Source: Actinomycetota bacterium
GTDB lineage: Bacteria; Actinomycetota; Thermoleophilia; Solirubrobacterales; Thermoleophilaceae
Assembly: GCA_005883295.1 (NCBI GenBank)
Contig: VAWV01000262.1
Coordinates: 1-6,513, forward strand
Direction of reading: 5' to 3'
DNA: 6,513 bases
The notes below the pieces were generated by a model that saw only the letters and a program-made list of their open reading frames with translations, was not told the origin of the DNA and ran no database searches. The translations under genes and the position numbers were made by a program. Shown in pieces: positions 1 to 6,071 of the stretch. Every line of letters begins with the position of its first letter. Position 1 is the first letter of the stretch.

Positions 1-700
1 CCCGTCGCGACTCCACAGCTCGCCGTTCTCCTCCCATAACCCGTCGTGCTCGCGCCTCGAGTCGAAGGTGGCGAAGACGAAGTCGTCGGACGGCGGCAGC
101 TCGCGGAAGTGGACGGTGAGGTCGATCGTCGGGACCACCGCGAAGGTCGACAGGCGCCAGAACACCGCCGGTGGCCAGGCGTCCGCGTAGGCGGCGGCGA
201 GCAGCGCGTCGAACGGGCGAGGTTCCCGCAGCCGCAGCCAGCCGCCGGTGGAGGCTTCCTCCTGCTCGCGGAAAGGCGGCCCGCCGAGCGCGAAGCGGTA
301 CTCGAAGTTCTGCGTGAACGGCGGCGCGCCCGGAAGGGCGCTCGGCTCGATCGCCTCCGGCGGCGGGACGTCCGGCAGGCGCACGGCCTGGAAGTCCGCG
401 CCCGGGAACGGGCCCGAGAAGGCGGCCAGAGCGAGCGCCCGTGCGGCCGACGCGCTCGCGCGTCACCGAGATCTCGAGCGTGCCGGGCTGCGGAGCACCC
501 GGATAGTGGACCGACAGCGAGCGCGGCGGCCGGCCCGGGTCTCCCAGCTCCTCGGTGATCGCCCGCAGCAGGATCGCCGCCACGAACCCGCCGTTCGGGC
601 CCCGGACAACCCACCAGCGATGGCCCTCGATCTCGGCCTCGAACTTCCCGTCACCGGCGCGCCGCACCGCGGTGTCCCGGTCGAATACGTGGACGGCCAT
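1..700 (-). pseudogene. TesB-like acyl-CoA thioesterase, frameshifted and cut by the left edge
   Basis: Reading leftwards from the ATG at 700-698, the first frame gives about 87 residues (MAVHVFDRDTAV..., with GPNGGFVAAILLRAI and LSVHYPGAPQPG) that look like the N-terminal hotdog of a TesB-type acyl-CoA thioesterase, which hydrolyses acyl-CoA to free acid and CoA. After ERVGR the family-like sequence stops and resumes in a different frame from about 438 (ALALAAFSGPFPGADF), continuing for about 146 codons (FEYRFALGG, PTIDLTVHFRELP, DGLWEENGELW) to the window edge. In relatives the two parts are joined by roughly 12-16 residues that are absent here, so a short deletion with loss of frame fits better than a single-base slip (inference from the recalled family pattern). 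About 15 C-terminal residues are probably beyond the edge. No strong ribosome binding site precedes the ATG. It is divergent from the gene at 727. The family assignment is fairly secure; whether the break is real is not. Confidence 0.72.
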
Positions 701-726
701 GAGCCGGCGGAGCCTATGCTGCAGGC

Positions 727-1065
727 GTGGCGCGCGGCGATCCGATCTCCTACCGCGTGCTCGAGCGCGGCACGCCAGTGGAGACCGCGGACGGCCAGCC
801 GTTCGGGCACGTGAAGCGCGTGCTCGAGGTCCGCGCCAAAGATGTGTTCGATGGGGTCGTCGTGAAAACGCCGTCCGGCGACCGGTTCGTGGACGCCGAC
901 GAGATCGACCGGCTCTACGAGAACCTGATGCTCCTGAGCATCGACGCCGAGGCGGCCGCGCGGCTCCCGAAGCCGGGCGATACGCCGGCCTCCTACGCGC
1001 CGAGCGCCGGTGCGAGCCTGAAGCGCGTCGGCCGTCGGGCGATGCGCCGGATCAGCCGCCGCTAG
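727..1065 (+). CDS. Small PRC-barrel-like domain protein
   Basis: This 112-residue soluble protein starts at GTG 727. An in-frame TGA at 700-702 leaves little room for an earlier start, and a purine-rich GGCGGAG lies about 15 nt upstream. Residues from about 10 to 80 form a beta-rich module (VLERGTPVETADGQPFGHV, then DVFDGVVVKTPSGDRFV, then a helix-prone DEIDRLYENLMLLSID). This resembles the PRC-barrel/DUF2171 type of small domain in actinobacteria, where a 'property plus switch to a related state' beta hairpin precedes an FDG(I/V)VV strand. The C-terminal 30 residues are proline-rich and then strongly basic (LKRVGRRAMRRISRR), which could bind nucleic acid or the membrane surface. The biological role is unknown. 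No signal peptide or membrane segment is visible. It is divergent from the thioesterase (26 bp apart) and convergent with the TMEM175 gene. Confidence 0.7.
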   Translation: MARGDPISYRVLERGTPVETADGQPFGHVKRVLEVRAKDVFDGVVVKTPSGDRFVDADEIDRLYENLMLLSIDAEAAARLPKPGDTPASYAPSAGASLKRVGRRAMRRISRR

Positions 1066-1688
1066 CGCGGCAGCCCGGCGGGTCGCGCCATCCCGCCCCC
1101 GCGGCGGGACAGCGCGTAGTACGTCGCGAGCAGCGCGTGCATCCCGAGGCACACCCCGGCGCTGAGGAACGCGACGCCGATCGTGGTCAGGTAGATCGGC
1201 GTGCCGACCACGAAGCGGCGGGTGATGCGCGGCAGCTCATCGTGCGGAAATCCCTCCACCAGGAGTCGGCCGCCGCGCGAGGCGTAGATCCAGAGGCCGC
1301 CGAACGCGACGCCCATCAGGGAGATCACCGCGCTGTACGCGGCGGCCGCGGTGTGCGCCGGGCCGCCGCCACTCGACAGGTAGTCGGCGAGCACGGCCGT
1401 GGCGAACGGGATCAGCGCGACGCTCATCAGGAGGAGCAGGTTGAGGAACGCGAACTGGCGGTCCACCTCGCGGATCAGCTCGAGTACGGCGTGGTGGTTC
1501 ACCCACACGATCCCGATGACCAGGAAGCTGACCACGTAGGCCGCGTAGTGCGGCCACAGGTCACCGAGCCGGCGCCAGAGCTCGGTGCCGTCGCGCACGT
1601 CTGCCGGCGGGCGAATGTCGAGCACGAGCAGCGTGATCGCCACGGCGAACACGCCGTCGCTGAAGGCCTCGAGCCGGCCCGTCGTCAT
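1062..1688 (-). CDS. TMEM175/DUF1211 family integral membrane protein (putative K+ channel)
   Basis: The 208-residue protein begins MTTGRLEAFSDGVFAVAIT. This carries the hallmark of TMEM175 proteins, an Arg (R5) four residues before FSD (F9-S10-D11) in the first helix. About six hydrophobic segments can be read: roughly residues 8-26, 46-64, 79-101, 112-134, 160-177 and 178-196. The family-typical WxxHH (W62, H65, H66) ends the second. Bacterial members form tetrameric potassium-permeable channels with six helices per subunit, and 208 residues is normal for them. An in-frame TAG lies one codon upstream of the ATG, so the start is fixed. No good Shine-Dalgarno sequence precedes it. Its stop codon overlaps the stop of the convergent PRC-barrel-like gene. 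The 229-bp spacer with palindromic repeats upstream suggests it is not simply co-transcribed with the dimethylformamidase-like gene. Ion specificity cannot be judged from sequence alone. Confidence 0.9.
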   Translation of the reverse strand: MTTGRLEAFSDGVFAVAITLLVLDIRPPADVRDGTELWRRLGDLWPHYAAYVVSFLVIGIVWVNHHAVLELIREVDRQFAFLNLLLLMSVALIPFATAVLADYLSSGGGPAHTAAAAYSAVISLMGVAFGGLWIYASRGGRLLVEGFPHDELPRITRRFVVGTPIYLTTIGVAFLSAGVCLGMHALLATYYALSRRGGGMARPAGLPR

Positions 1689-1803
1689 GGCCTAGGTGTT
1701 CGGCGGGCGGGCGCTCAGGCCTTGTCGCTCGAGACCCGCCGCCCGCGTCCTCCCAGCCGCGGGAGTCGAGCTCAGGGACCCCAGCGGGAGCAATCCTGGA
1801 TAC

Positions 1804-1820
1804 GGGCCGGTATCCGGCCC
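1804..1820. terminator. GC-rich perfect hairpin, possible terminator
   Basis: GGGCCGG (1804-1810) and CCGGCCC (1814-1820) form a perfect 7-bp stem with a TAT loop. It sits about 100 nt beyond the stop of the leftward dimethylformamidase-like gene and could help end that transcript. Neither strand has a proper U-tract after the stem (TTAGG on plus, CGTATCC on minus), so it is not a canonical intrinsic terminator. Actinobacteria often use stems without U-tracts, but function here is inference. Confidence 0.35.
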
Positions 1821-1841
1821 TTAGGCAGGACGCTTCGGACC

Positions 1842-1891
1842 TGAATGGGGTCTGACCCCTTGAGTGTGAATGGGGTCTGACCCCTTGAGTG
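1842..1891. repeat. Exact 25-bp tandem duplication with GGGGTC-T-GACCCC palindromes
   Basis: Units 1842-1866 and 1867-1891 are identical and directly abutting. Each contains the perfect palindrome GGGGTCTGACCCC (1847-1859 and 1872-1884), with 6-bp arms around a single T, followed by TTGAGTG. Two identical palindromes in an intergenic space resemble REP/BIME-type elements. I recall the GGGGTCAGACCCC core (the other strand of this motif) as a recurrent intergenic repeat in several unrelated bacterial phyla, sometimes near REP-associated (RAYT/IS200-like) transposases. That recollection needs a database check, and no transposase gene is present in this window. It lies 26 bp downstream of the dimethylformamidase-like stop codon and might also act on that transcript's 3' end. 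Confidence 0.85.
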
Positions 1892-1917
1892 GGCGCAACT
1901 CAGGTCTGCGGACCGCC

Positions 1918-3476
1918 CTAGCCCCCGCGCGACAGCATCCGCGCGAACAGGTTCTCCGTCAGCCGGACCAGGCGCGGGTCGGCGCGATGGGGCGCATCCG
2001 GTGACGCCGCGGGCACCGGCGAGAGGCCGAGCTCCCAGCCCATCGTGCCTGACGAGAACACGAGCGCGCCCGACGGCGCCTGGTAGAGCGTCGACTGCGA
2101 GACCCCGATGGGCGGCCGTCCCCCCAGGCACGGGGTGCTGCCGCCGCCGACCACCTGGGTTCCCAGCGGGCTGGCGATCGAGGTTCGATCGAGCTCGTAC
2201 CCGACGATCCCGTTCACCTGCGAGCCGGCGACGAGGCCCGTCCCGGCGAAGAGCCACGCCGGCTGCAGCGACAGGCCAGGGCGCCACGGGTAGTAGTGGT
2301 AGACGGCGTGCCCGAGAGCGGGGTAGCGCGGCGTGACGCAGCGCTGCCACGAGGTGCCCGTGATCGGTGCGCCGCCGAGCGGGAAGAGCCCGCTCGGAAG
2401 GCGCTGGTCCGGGTCGCGCGCGGCGCGCTCCTTGTACGCCAGGATGCGGTGCGGTCGCGCGTAGCGCACCCGCCACGCCATCGTGTTCGAGGCCAGGAAC
2501 CCGAGGTTCGTGCCGCCGTCGCGCGCGTGGCGCAGGGCGTCTGCCGCCCGCTGCGACCAGTACTCGGAGTGGCCGATGTCGAGCACCATCCGGTGACCGA
2601 GGACCTGGGCGGGCCGGGCATCGACCGACGAGTCCGTGGTGTACGACGCGTCGTAGCCGTCGCGCTCGATGAACCGGATCATCGCCACGTCGCCGGCGAA
2701 GAAGCGCCCGGCGCCGGTCACCCCACCGGCCGCCCGCCCGGGTACAGGCTGTCGCCGCCCCAGGCGTTGTACGCCTGATAAGTGGCCGTTGGAAGCTGTG
2801 CGAGGAGCGGCCGGGGCCGCGCCGACTCGACCACGAACATGCAGTAGCGCTGCGCGCCGGCGTCGCTCTGCAGCTTCGCCACGTACACCCCGGAGGGAAG
2901 GCCGCTCGGTACGCGGAAGCTCAGGGTGGGGCGCCAGCGGCACTCCACGAGGCCGGTCCGGTGGCTGCGCAGGCAGGGGGGCTGGGGCCGCGCGGCGAGC
3001 CTCCGGCTAGCGAGCACGAGCCGCCCGCCGCGGCCGCCGTACCAGCCCATCCGGTACACGTCGACGCGCACCCACCTGGCCCCCAGCGCGCGCACGTAAA
3101 GGCGCTGGACCTCGCCCGGCCTGACGCTCTCCTCTGCCGGATAGCCGGCGATGCTGCCGCGGGCCCTCCCGCCGGGAAGCCGCCACGCTCCGGTGCCCGC
3201 CGCGCGGTTCTCGCCCGCCACCGAGGCGGGCGAGCCGCCGAAGTCCGCAGCCCAGGTCAAGTCCCCGACACGGCGCTCGAAGTGCCGCTGCCCGCCGGCC
3301 CCGCCCGTGACGATCAGAAGCAGCGCGACAGCGCCACCGATAGCGCCCGTCTGGAGGGTCCGCTTCCGGCGAAGGCGCGCACGCCTGATCCTCTCCTCGC
3401 GACGCCGTGCTGCTCGGCGACGGGCGATCTCCTCCGGGGTGGTGGGGACCCAGCCCGGGATGTCGCCCGCGTGCAC
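1918..3476 (-). pseudogene. Membrane-anchored N,N-dimethylformamidase beta-subunit-like protein, frameshifted
   Basis: The first frame starts at GTG 3476. It gives an Arg-rich cytoplasmic head (residues 15-39), one hydrophobic anchor (about 43-61) and a beta-rich domain (RMGWYGGRGG, PSGVYVAKLQ, YCMFVVE). It then gives the family-typical LPTATYQAYNAWGGDSLYPGG before stopping at TGA 2720-2718. The next frame takes over at once (GAGRFFAGDVAMIRFIERDGY, YTTDSSVDARP, GHSEYWSQRAADALRHARDGG) and runs to TAG at 1920-1918, about 265 more codons. The join falls in a GGGG run (2721-2724), and one extra G would restore reading as ...PVGVTGAG. From memory, relatives also carry about 15-20 residues (ending SYDRPY-like) between those glycines, so a small deletion is possible. 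This C-terminal domain family is named after the large subunit of the amide hydrolase, but the substrate of anchored actinobacterial members is unknown. It starts 19 nt after udgX and probably shares its transcript. The GTG start lacks a clear ribosome site. Confidence 0.78.
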
Positions 3477-3495
3477 GCGGACAAGCTAAATGACA

Positions 3496-4128
3496 CTAAG
3501 CCAGGACCTTCGCCACGATCCTGAGGTCCTCGGTGAACGCACGCCGCTCGGCATAGCGCGCCTCGTCGTCAGGCGCCCGCAGGATGGCGGACGGGTGGAC
3601 GGTGGCTGTGACGAGCTGCGCCAGGTCCGACTCGATCGGCTGACCGCGCGACCTTGTCACCCGGAAGGACGGGCCGAGCAGCGCCTTGCCCGCCGTCGCG
3701 CCGAGGAGCACCACGGCCTCGGGGTCCACCACGCGCAGCTCCTCCTCGAGCCACGGCTTGCAGGCCTCGATCTCGAACCGCTTGGGCGTCCTGTGCAGCC
3801 GCCGCTTGCCGCGCTCCTCGAAGGCGAAGTGCTTGACCACGTTGGTCACGTACACGTCGGCGCGGTCGATGCCCACCTCCTCGAGCGCGCGGTCGAGCTC
3901 GCGCCCCGCGGGACCGACGAACGGCGCTCCGGCTCGGTCCTCCTTGTCCCCTGGCTGTTCGCCGATGAACATCACGCGCGACGCCTTTCGCCCCTCCCCG
4001 AACACGGTCTGGGTCGCGTGCCGCCACAGGTGGCACCCGCGACACCCGGCGGCCGCCTCCCGGAGCGCCTTCAAGGAGTGCCGGTCGGGTAGGAACGGCG
4101 TGGCGTCGTTTGGCTCTGCCCCGGGCAT
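3496..4128 (-). CDS. udgX: UdgX-type uracil-DNA binding protein (family 4-like UDG with covalent His loop)
   Basis: This 210-residue protein starts at ATG 4128; the longer open frame back to 4368 is only the antisense of the sigma gene. It has motif A GEQPGDKED (56-64), VGPAGRELDRAL (71-82), VTNVVKHF (94-101), the insert GKRRLHR (107-113) and motif B HPSAILR (178-184). The KRR(I/L)H loop is diagnostic of UdgX, which excises uracil from DNA and becomes covalently linked through the loop His (His109 in the Mycobacterium smegmatis protein, H112 here). Iron-sulphur ligands visible are C29 and C32 (CRGC) and C123 (EACKPW). At the site where ordinary family-4 enzymes have a Cys (VKC), this protein has H100, consistent with three Cys plus His, though I infer that ligand. 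It lies head to head with the sigma gene, with 28 bp between starts, and 19 nt ahead of the dimethylformamidase-like gene. GAG about 8 nt upstream is a weak ribosome site. Confidence 0.93.
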   Translation of the reverse strand: MPGAEPNDATPFLPDRHSLKALREAAAGCRGCHLWRHATQTVFGEGRKASRVMFIGEQPGDKEDRAGAPFVGPAGRELDRALEEVGIDRADVYVTNVVKHFAFEERGKRRLHRTPKRFEIEACKPWLEEELRVVDPEAVVLLGATAGKALLGPSFRVTRSRGQPIESDLAQLVTATVHPSAILRAPDDEARYAERRAFTEDLRIVAKVLA

Positions 4129-4156
4129 CGTTTCTCGCACGGTACTTTTTCGAACT
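4129..4156. promoter_or_regulatory. 28-bp divergent start region of udgX and the sigma gene
   Basis: Only 28 bp separate the udgX ATG from the sigma GTG, and the gap holds an unusual AT-rich patch (4143-4154, TACTTTTTCGAA). On the plus strand TACTTT (4143-4148) ends 8 nt before the GTG. That spacing would place transcription start at or near the start codon, as in leaderless mRNAs. On the minus strand TACCGT (4144-4139) is a candidate -10 for udgX, with 10 nt to its ATG. I see no convincing -35 on either side and no strong ribosome site for sigma. The two -10 candidates overlap by two bases, so the promoters would compete. All of this is pattern-based inference. Confidence 0.35.
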
Positions 4157-5218
4157 GTGAGCGAACCAACCACACCCACTCTCGACCAGCGCCTCGAGCG
4201 GCTCCTGGACCGCGGCGAGGAGCTCGGCTGCGTGAACCTCTCCGAGCTGAGCGAGGTCGTACAGGAGCTCGATCTCGACGACGCCCAGGCCCAGGAGCTG
4301 CACGACCGGATCGAGCAGAGCGGCCTGCCGGTCACGGATGACTGCGGCAAGGAGCGGAACGAGCCCACCAGCTACGCCAACGGCGAGCTGGCCACCACCA
4401 CGACGGACGCCCTCCAGCTGTTCATGAACGAGGTGAGCCGGCACCCGCTGCTGACCGCCGAGGAGGAGGTCGAGCTGGCCAAGGCGATCGAGCGGGGCGA
4501 CCTTCGGGCCAAGGAGCGGATGATCAACTCCAACCTCCGGCTCGTGGTGTCGATCGCCAAGAAGTACCAGGGCAACGAGATGCCCCTCCTCGACCTGATC
4601 CAGGAGGGCATCCTGGGCCTGATCCGCGCCACCGAGAAGTTCGACTGGCGGCGCGGCTACAAGTTCTCCACCTACGCGACGTTCTGGATCCGCGAGTCGA
4701 TCCAGCGCGGCCTCGCCAACAAAGGCCGCACCATCCGGCTGCCCGTGCACATCGGCCAGCGCGAGCGCAAGGTGGCGCGGGCCGAGCGCGAGCTCGCCAT
4801 CAAGCTCGGCCGCGATCCGACGGACGAGGAGGTGGCAGCCGCCGCGGAGATCACCGTCGACGAGCTGCACGAGCTGGAGGACTCGGCGCGCGCCGTCACG
4901 AGCCTGGACAGGCCGGTCGGCGACGCGGAGGAGACCCCGCTGGGCGACCTTCTTGGCAGCGACCGACCCCAGACTGAGGAGGAGGTCGAGATCACCCTCC
5001 GCGAGGAGGCCCTGCGGAACGCGATCGCCAAGCTCCCGGACCAGGAACAGCAGGTGGTGAAGCTGCGCTACGGGATCAACGGCGACAATCCCACTCCGCT
5101 GCGCGAGACCGGGCGCCGGCTGGGCCTCTCCGCCGAGGGCGTCCGCAAGATCGAGTCCAAGGCGCTCGAGCGCCTCTCCCGCACGCGTGAGCTCGAGGGG
5201 CTGAGCGAAGCCGCATGA
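4157..5218 (+). CDS. Sigma-70 family RNA polymerase sigma factor (RpoD/SigA-like, group 2 type)
   Basis: A 353-residue sigma factor is read from GTG 4157 (VSEPTTPTLDQRL); open sequence further upstream is antisense to udgX. Residues about 9-57 resemble region 1.1 (LDQRLERLLDRGEELG, then ELSEVVQELDLDD). Region 1.2 is about 84-115 (ALQLFMNEVSRHPLLT). Region 2 is about 118-198 (NSNLRLVVSIAKKY, DLIQEGILGL, YKFSTYATFWIRESIQRG, RTIRLPVH). Region 3 is about 200-275. Region 4 is about 280-345 (KLPDQEQQVVKLRYG, then the helix-turn-helix RRLGLSAEGVRKIESKAL). Compared with housekeeping sigma-70, the WW pair is FW (F176-W177), the -12 contact Gln is E180 and the nearby Thr is Q183. In the -35 helix the first Arg is A326 and the Gln is K331. 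A full-size protein with shifted contacts suggests a group 2 or accessory factor rather than the main RpoD. It ends in ATGA overlapping the oxidoreductase start. Confidence 0.93.
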   Translation: MSEPTTPTLDQRLERLLDRGEELGCVNLSELSEVVQELDLDDAQAQELHDRIEQSGLPVTDDCGKERNEPTSYANGELATTTTDALQLFMNEVSRHPLLTAEEEVELAKAIERGDLRAKERMINSNLRLVVSIAKKYQGNEMPLLDLIQEGILGLIRATEKFDWRRGYKFSTYATFWIRESIQRGLANKGRTIRLPVHIGQRERKVARAERELAIKLGRDPTDEEVAAAAEITVDELHELEDSARAVTSLDRPVGDAEETPLGDLLGSDRPQTEEEVEITLREEALRNAIAKLPDQEQQVVKLRYGINGDNPTPLRETGRRLGLSAEGVRKIESKALERLSRTRELEGLSEAA

Positions 5219-6066
5219 AGCTCGGCCTGGCCATGTTCCCCACCGACGACGCGGTCCGCCCGGCGGAGCTCGGACGCATCGCAGAGGAGCACGGCTTCGA
5301 GTCGCTCTTCCTCCCCGAGCACACGCACATCCCGGCCAGCCGGCGGACCCCGTATCCCGGCGGCGGCGAGCTGCCGCGCGAGTACAGCCACACCTACGAC
5401 CCGTTCGTGGCCCTTGCGACCGTCGCCGAGGCGACGGAGCGAATCAAGCTGGCCACCGGGATCTGCCTCGTGGTGGAGCGCGACCCGATCACCACGGCCA
5501 AGGAGGTGGCGAGCCTGGACCACCTCTCGGACGGTCGCTTTCTGTTCGGCGTCGGGGCTGGGTGGAACCGGGAGGAGATGGAGAACCACGGGACCGATCC
5601 CCACCGCCGCTTCTCGCTGATGCGCGAGCGGATCGAGGCCATGAAGGCCATCTGGACACAGGACGAGGCCGAGTACCACGGCGAGCACGTGGACTTCGAC
5701 CCGATCTGGTCGTGGCCCAAGCCCCTCCAGCAGCCCCACCCGCCGGTGCTGGTCGGCGGCAACGGGGAGAAGGTCATCGAACGCGTGGTGGCCTTTGGCG
5801 ACGAGTGGATGCCGAACCTCGGCCTCACGAGCCCCGACGAGATGGCCCGGCGGGTGGAGGAGCTCCAGGAGAAGGCGGCCCAGGCAGGTCGCGGCGAGAT
5901 CCCGGTCACCGGCTCCGCCGCGCCGCGCGACCCGGAGGCGATCGAGCGGCTCGCCGAGATCGGCTTTCACAGGCTCGTCTGGTACGTGCGGCCGGAGCCG
6001 CGCGACCAGGTGGCCCCGAAGGTGGAGAAGCTCGCCCGGCTGGTGCACGAGGCGCAAGTCGCATAG
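5215..6066 (+). CDS. LLM class F420-dependent oxidoreductase
   Basis: This 283-residue TIM-barrel enzyme is of the luciferase-like monooxygenase superfamily, the subgroup that uses coenzyme F420 for hydride transfer (Rv2161c/TIGR03619-like by resemblance). Visible marks are the first strand KLGLAMFPTDD (2-12) and FESLFLPEHTHIP (28-40). Next are IKLATGICLVVERDP (77-91) and the signature EVASLDHLSDGRFLFGVGAGW (97-117). PPVLVGGNGEKV (176-187), at the cofactor phosphate site, is followed by FGDEWMPNLG. The length is normal and no break is seen. Physiological substrates of this group are mostly unknown. The ATG at 5215 overlaps the sigma stop in ATGA, so translation is probably coupled. GAGGGG (5195-5200) is rather far away for a ribosome site. 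A metallophosphoesterase follows after 5 nt. F420 dependence is inferred from subgroup resemblance; an FMN-dependent relative is the alternative. Confidence 0.92.
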   Translation: MKLGLAMFPTDDAVRPAELGRIAEEHGFESLFLPEHTHIPASRRTPYPGGGELPREYSHTYDPFVALATVAEATERIKLATGICLVVERDPITTAKEVASLDHLSDGRFLFGVGAGWNREEMENHGTDPHRRFSLMRERIEAMKAIWTQDEAEYHGEHVDFDPIWSWPKPLQQPHPPVLVGGNGEKVIERVVAFGDEWMPNLGLTSPDEMARRVEELQEKAAQAGRGEIPVTGSAAPRDPEAIERLAEIGFHRLVWYVRPEPRDQVAPKVEKLARLVHEAQVA

Positions 6067-6071
6067 GCGGC

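Larger units (their letters stand above)
1689..1917. other. Intergenic spacer with hairpins and palindromic repeats
   Basis: This is the only sizeable non-coding stretch in the window. It lies between the start of the TMEM175 gene and the end of the dimethylformamidase-like gene, both on the minus strand. It holds a GC-rich 7-bp hairpin (1804-1820), an exact 25-bp tandem duplication (1842-1891), and two weaker inverted repeats next to the upstream gene's stop: TGAGT 1886-1890 with ACTCA 1898-1902, and GGTC 1903-1906 with GACC 1911-1914. GGCGGG 1702-1707 could also pair with CCCGCC 1735-1740 in the leader of the TMEM175 gene. I could not assign a promoter. A plus-strand open frame crosses the region but lacks conserved protein features. 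Confidence 0.6.

Noticed and set aside
555..1844. Long plus-strand open frame of 429 codons
   Set aside because: It overlaps the thioesterase, PRC-barrel-like and TMEM175 genes, is rich in Arg/Ala/Pro with no recognisable motif, and arises from the rarity of stops at high G+C.
1842..1891. CRISPR array
   Set aside because: There are only two abutting identical units with no spacers between them and no cas genes.
1918..2943. Two separate proteins in place of one frameshifted dimethylformamidase-like gene
   Set aside because: The 341-codon frame has meaningful sequence only after about 2717, and its first 75 residues are a shadow of the upstream frame. Together the two frames make one continuous family protein.
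4151..4166. Possible LexA/SOS box from two CGAAC elements next to udgX
   Set aside because: The two CGAAC copies (4151-4155, 4162-4166) are direct repeats. An SOS box needs an inverted CGAAC...GTTCG arrangement, so this does not match.
4129..4368. 80-residue N-terminal extension of udgX
   Set aside because: The extension is Ser/Arg-rich antisense of sigma region 1; the family sequence begins after ATG 4128, which gives the normal size of about 210 residues.
3569..4870. Minus-strand open frame of 433 codons
   Set aside because: It is antisense to the sigma gene and out of frame with udgX, both of which have clear family motifs; its low-complexity composition marks it as a shadow.
5068..6057. 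Minus-strand open frame of 329 codons
   Set aside because: It is antisense to the oxidoreductase and the sigma 3' end, and its His/Leu/Val-rich composition mirrors the codon bias of the real genes.
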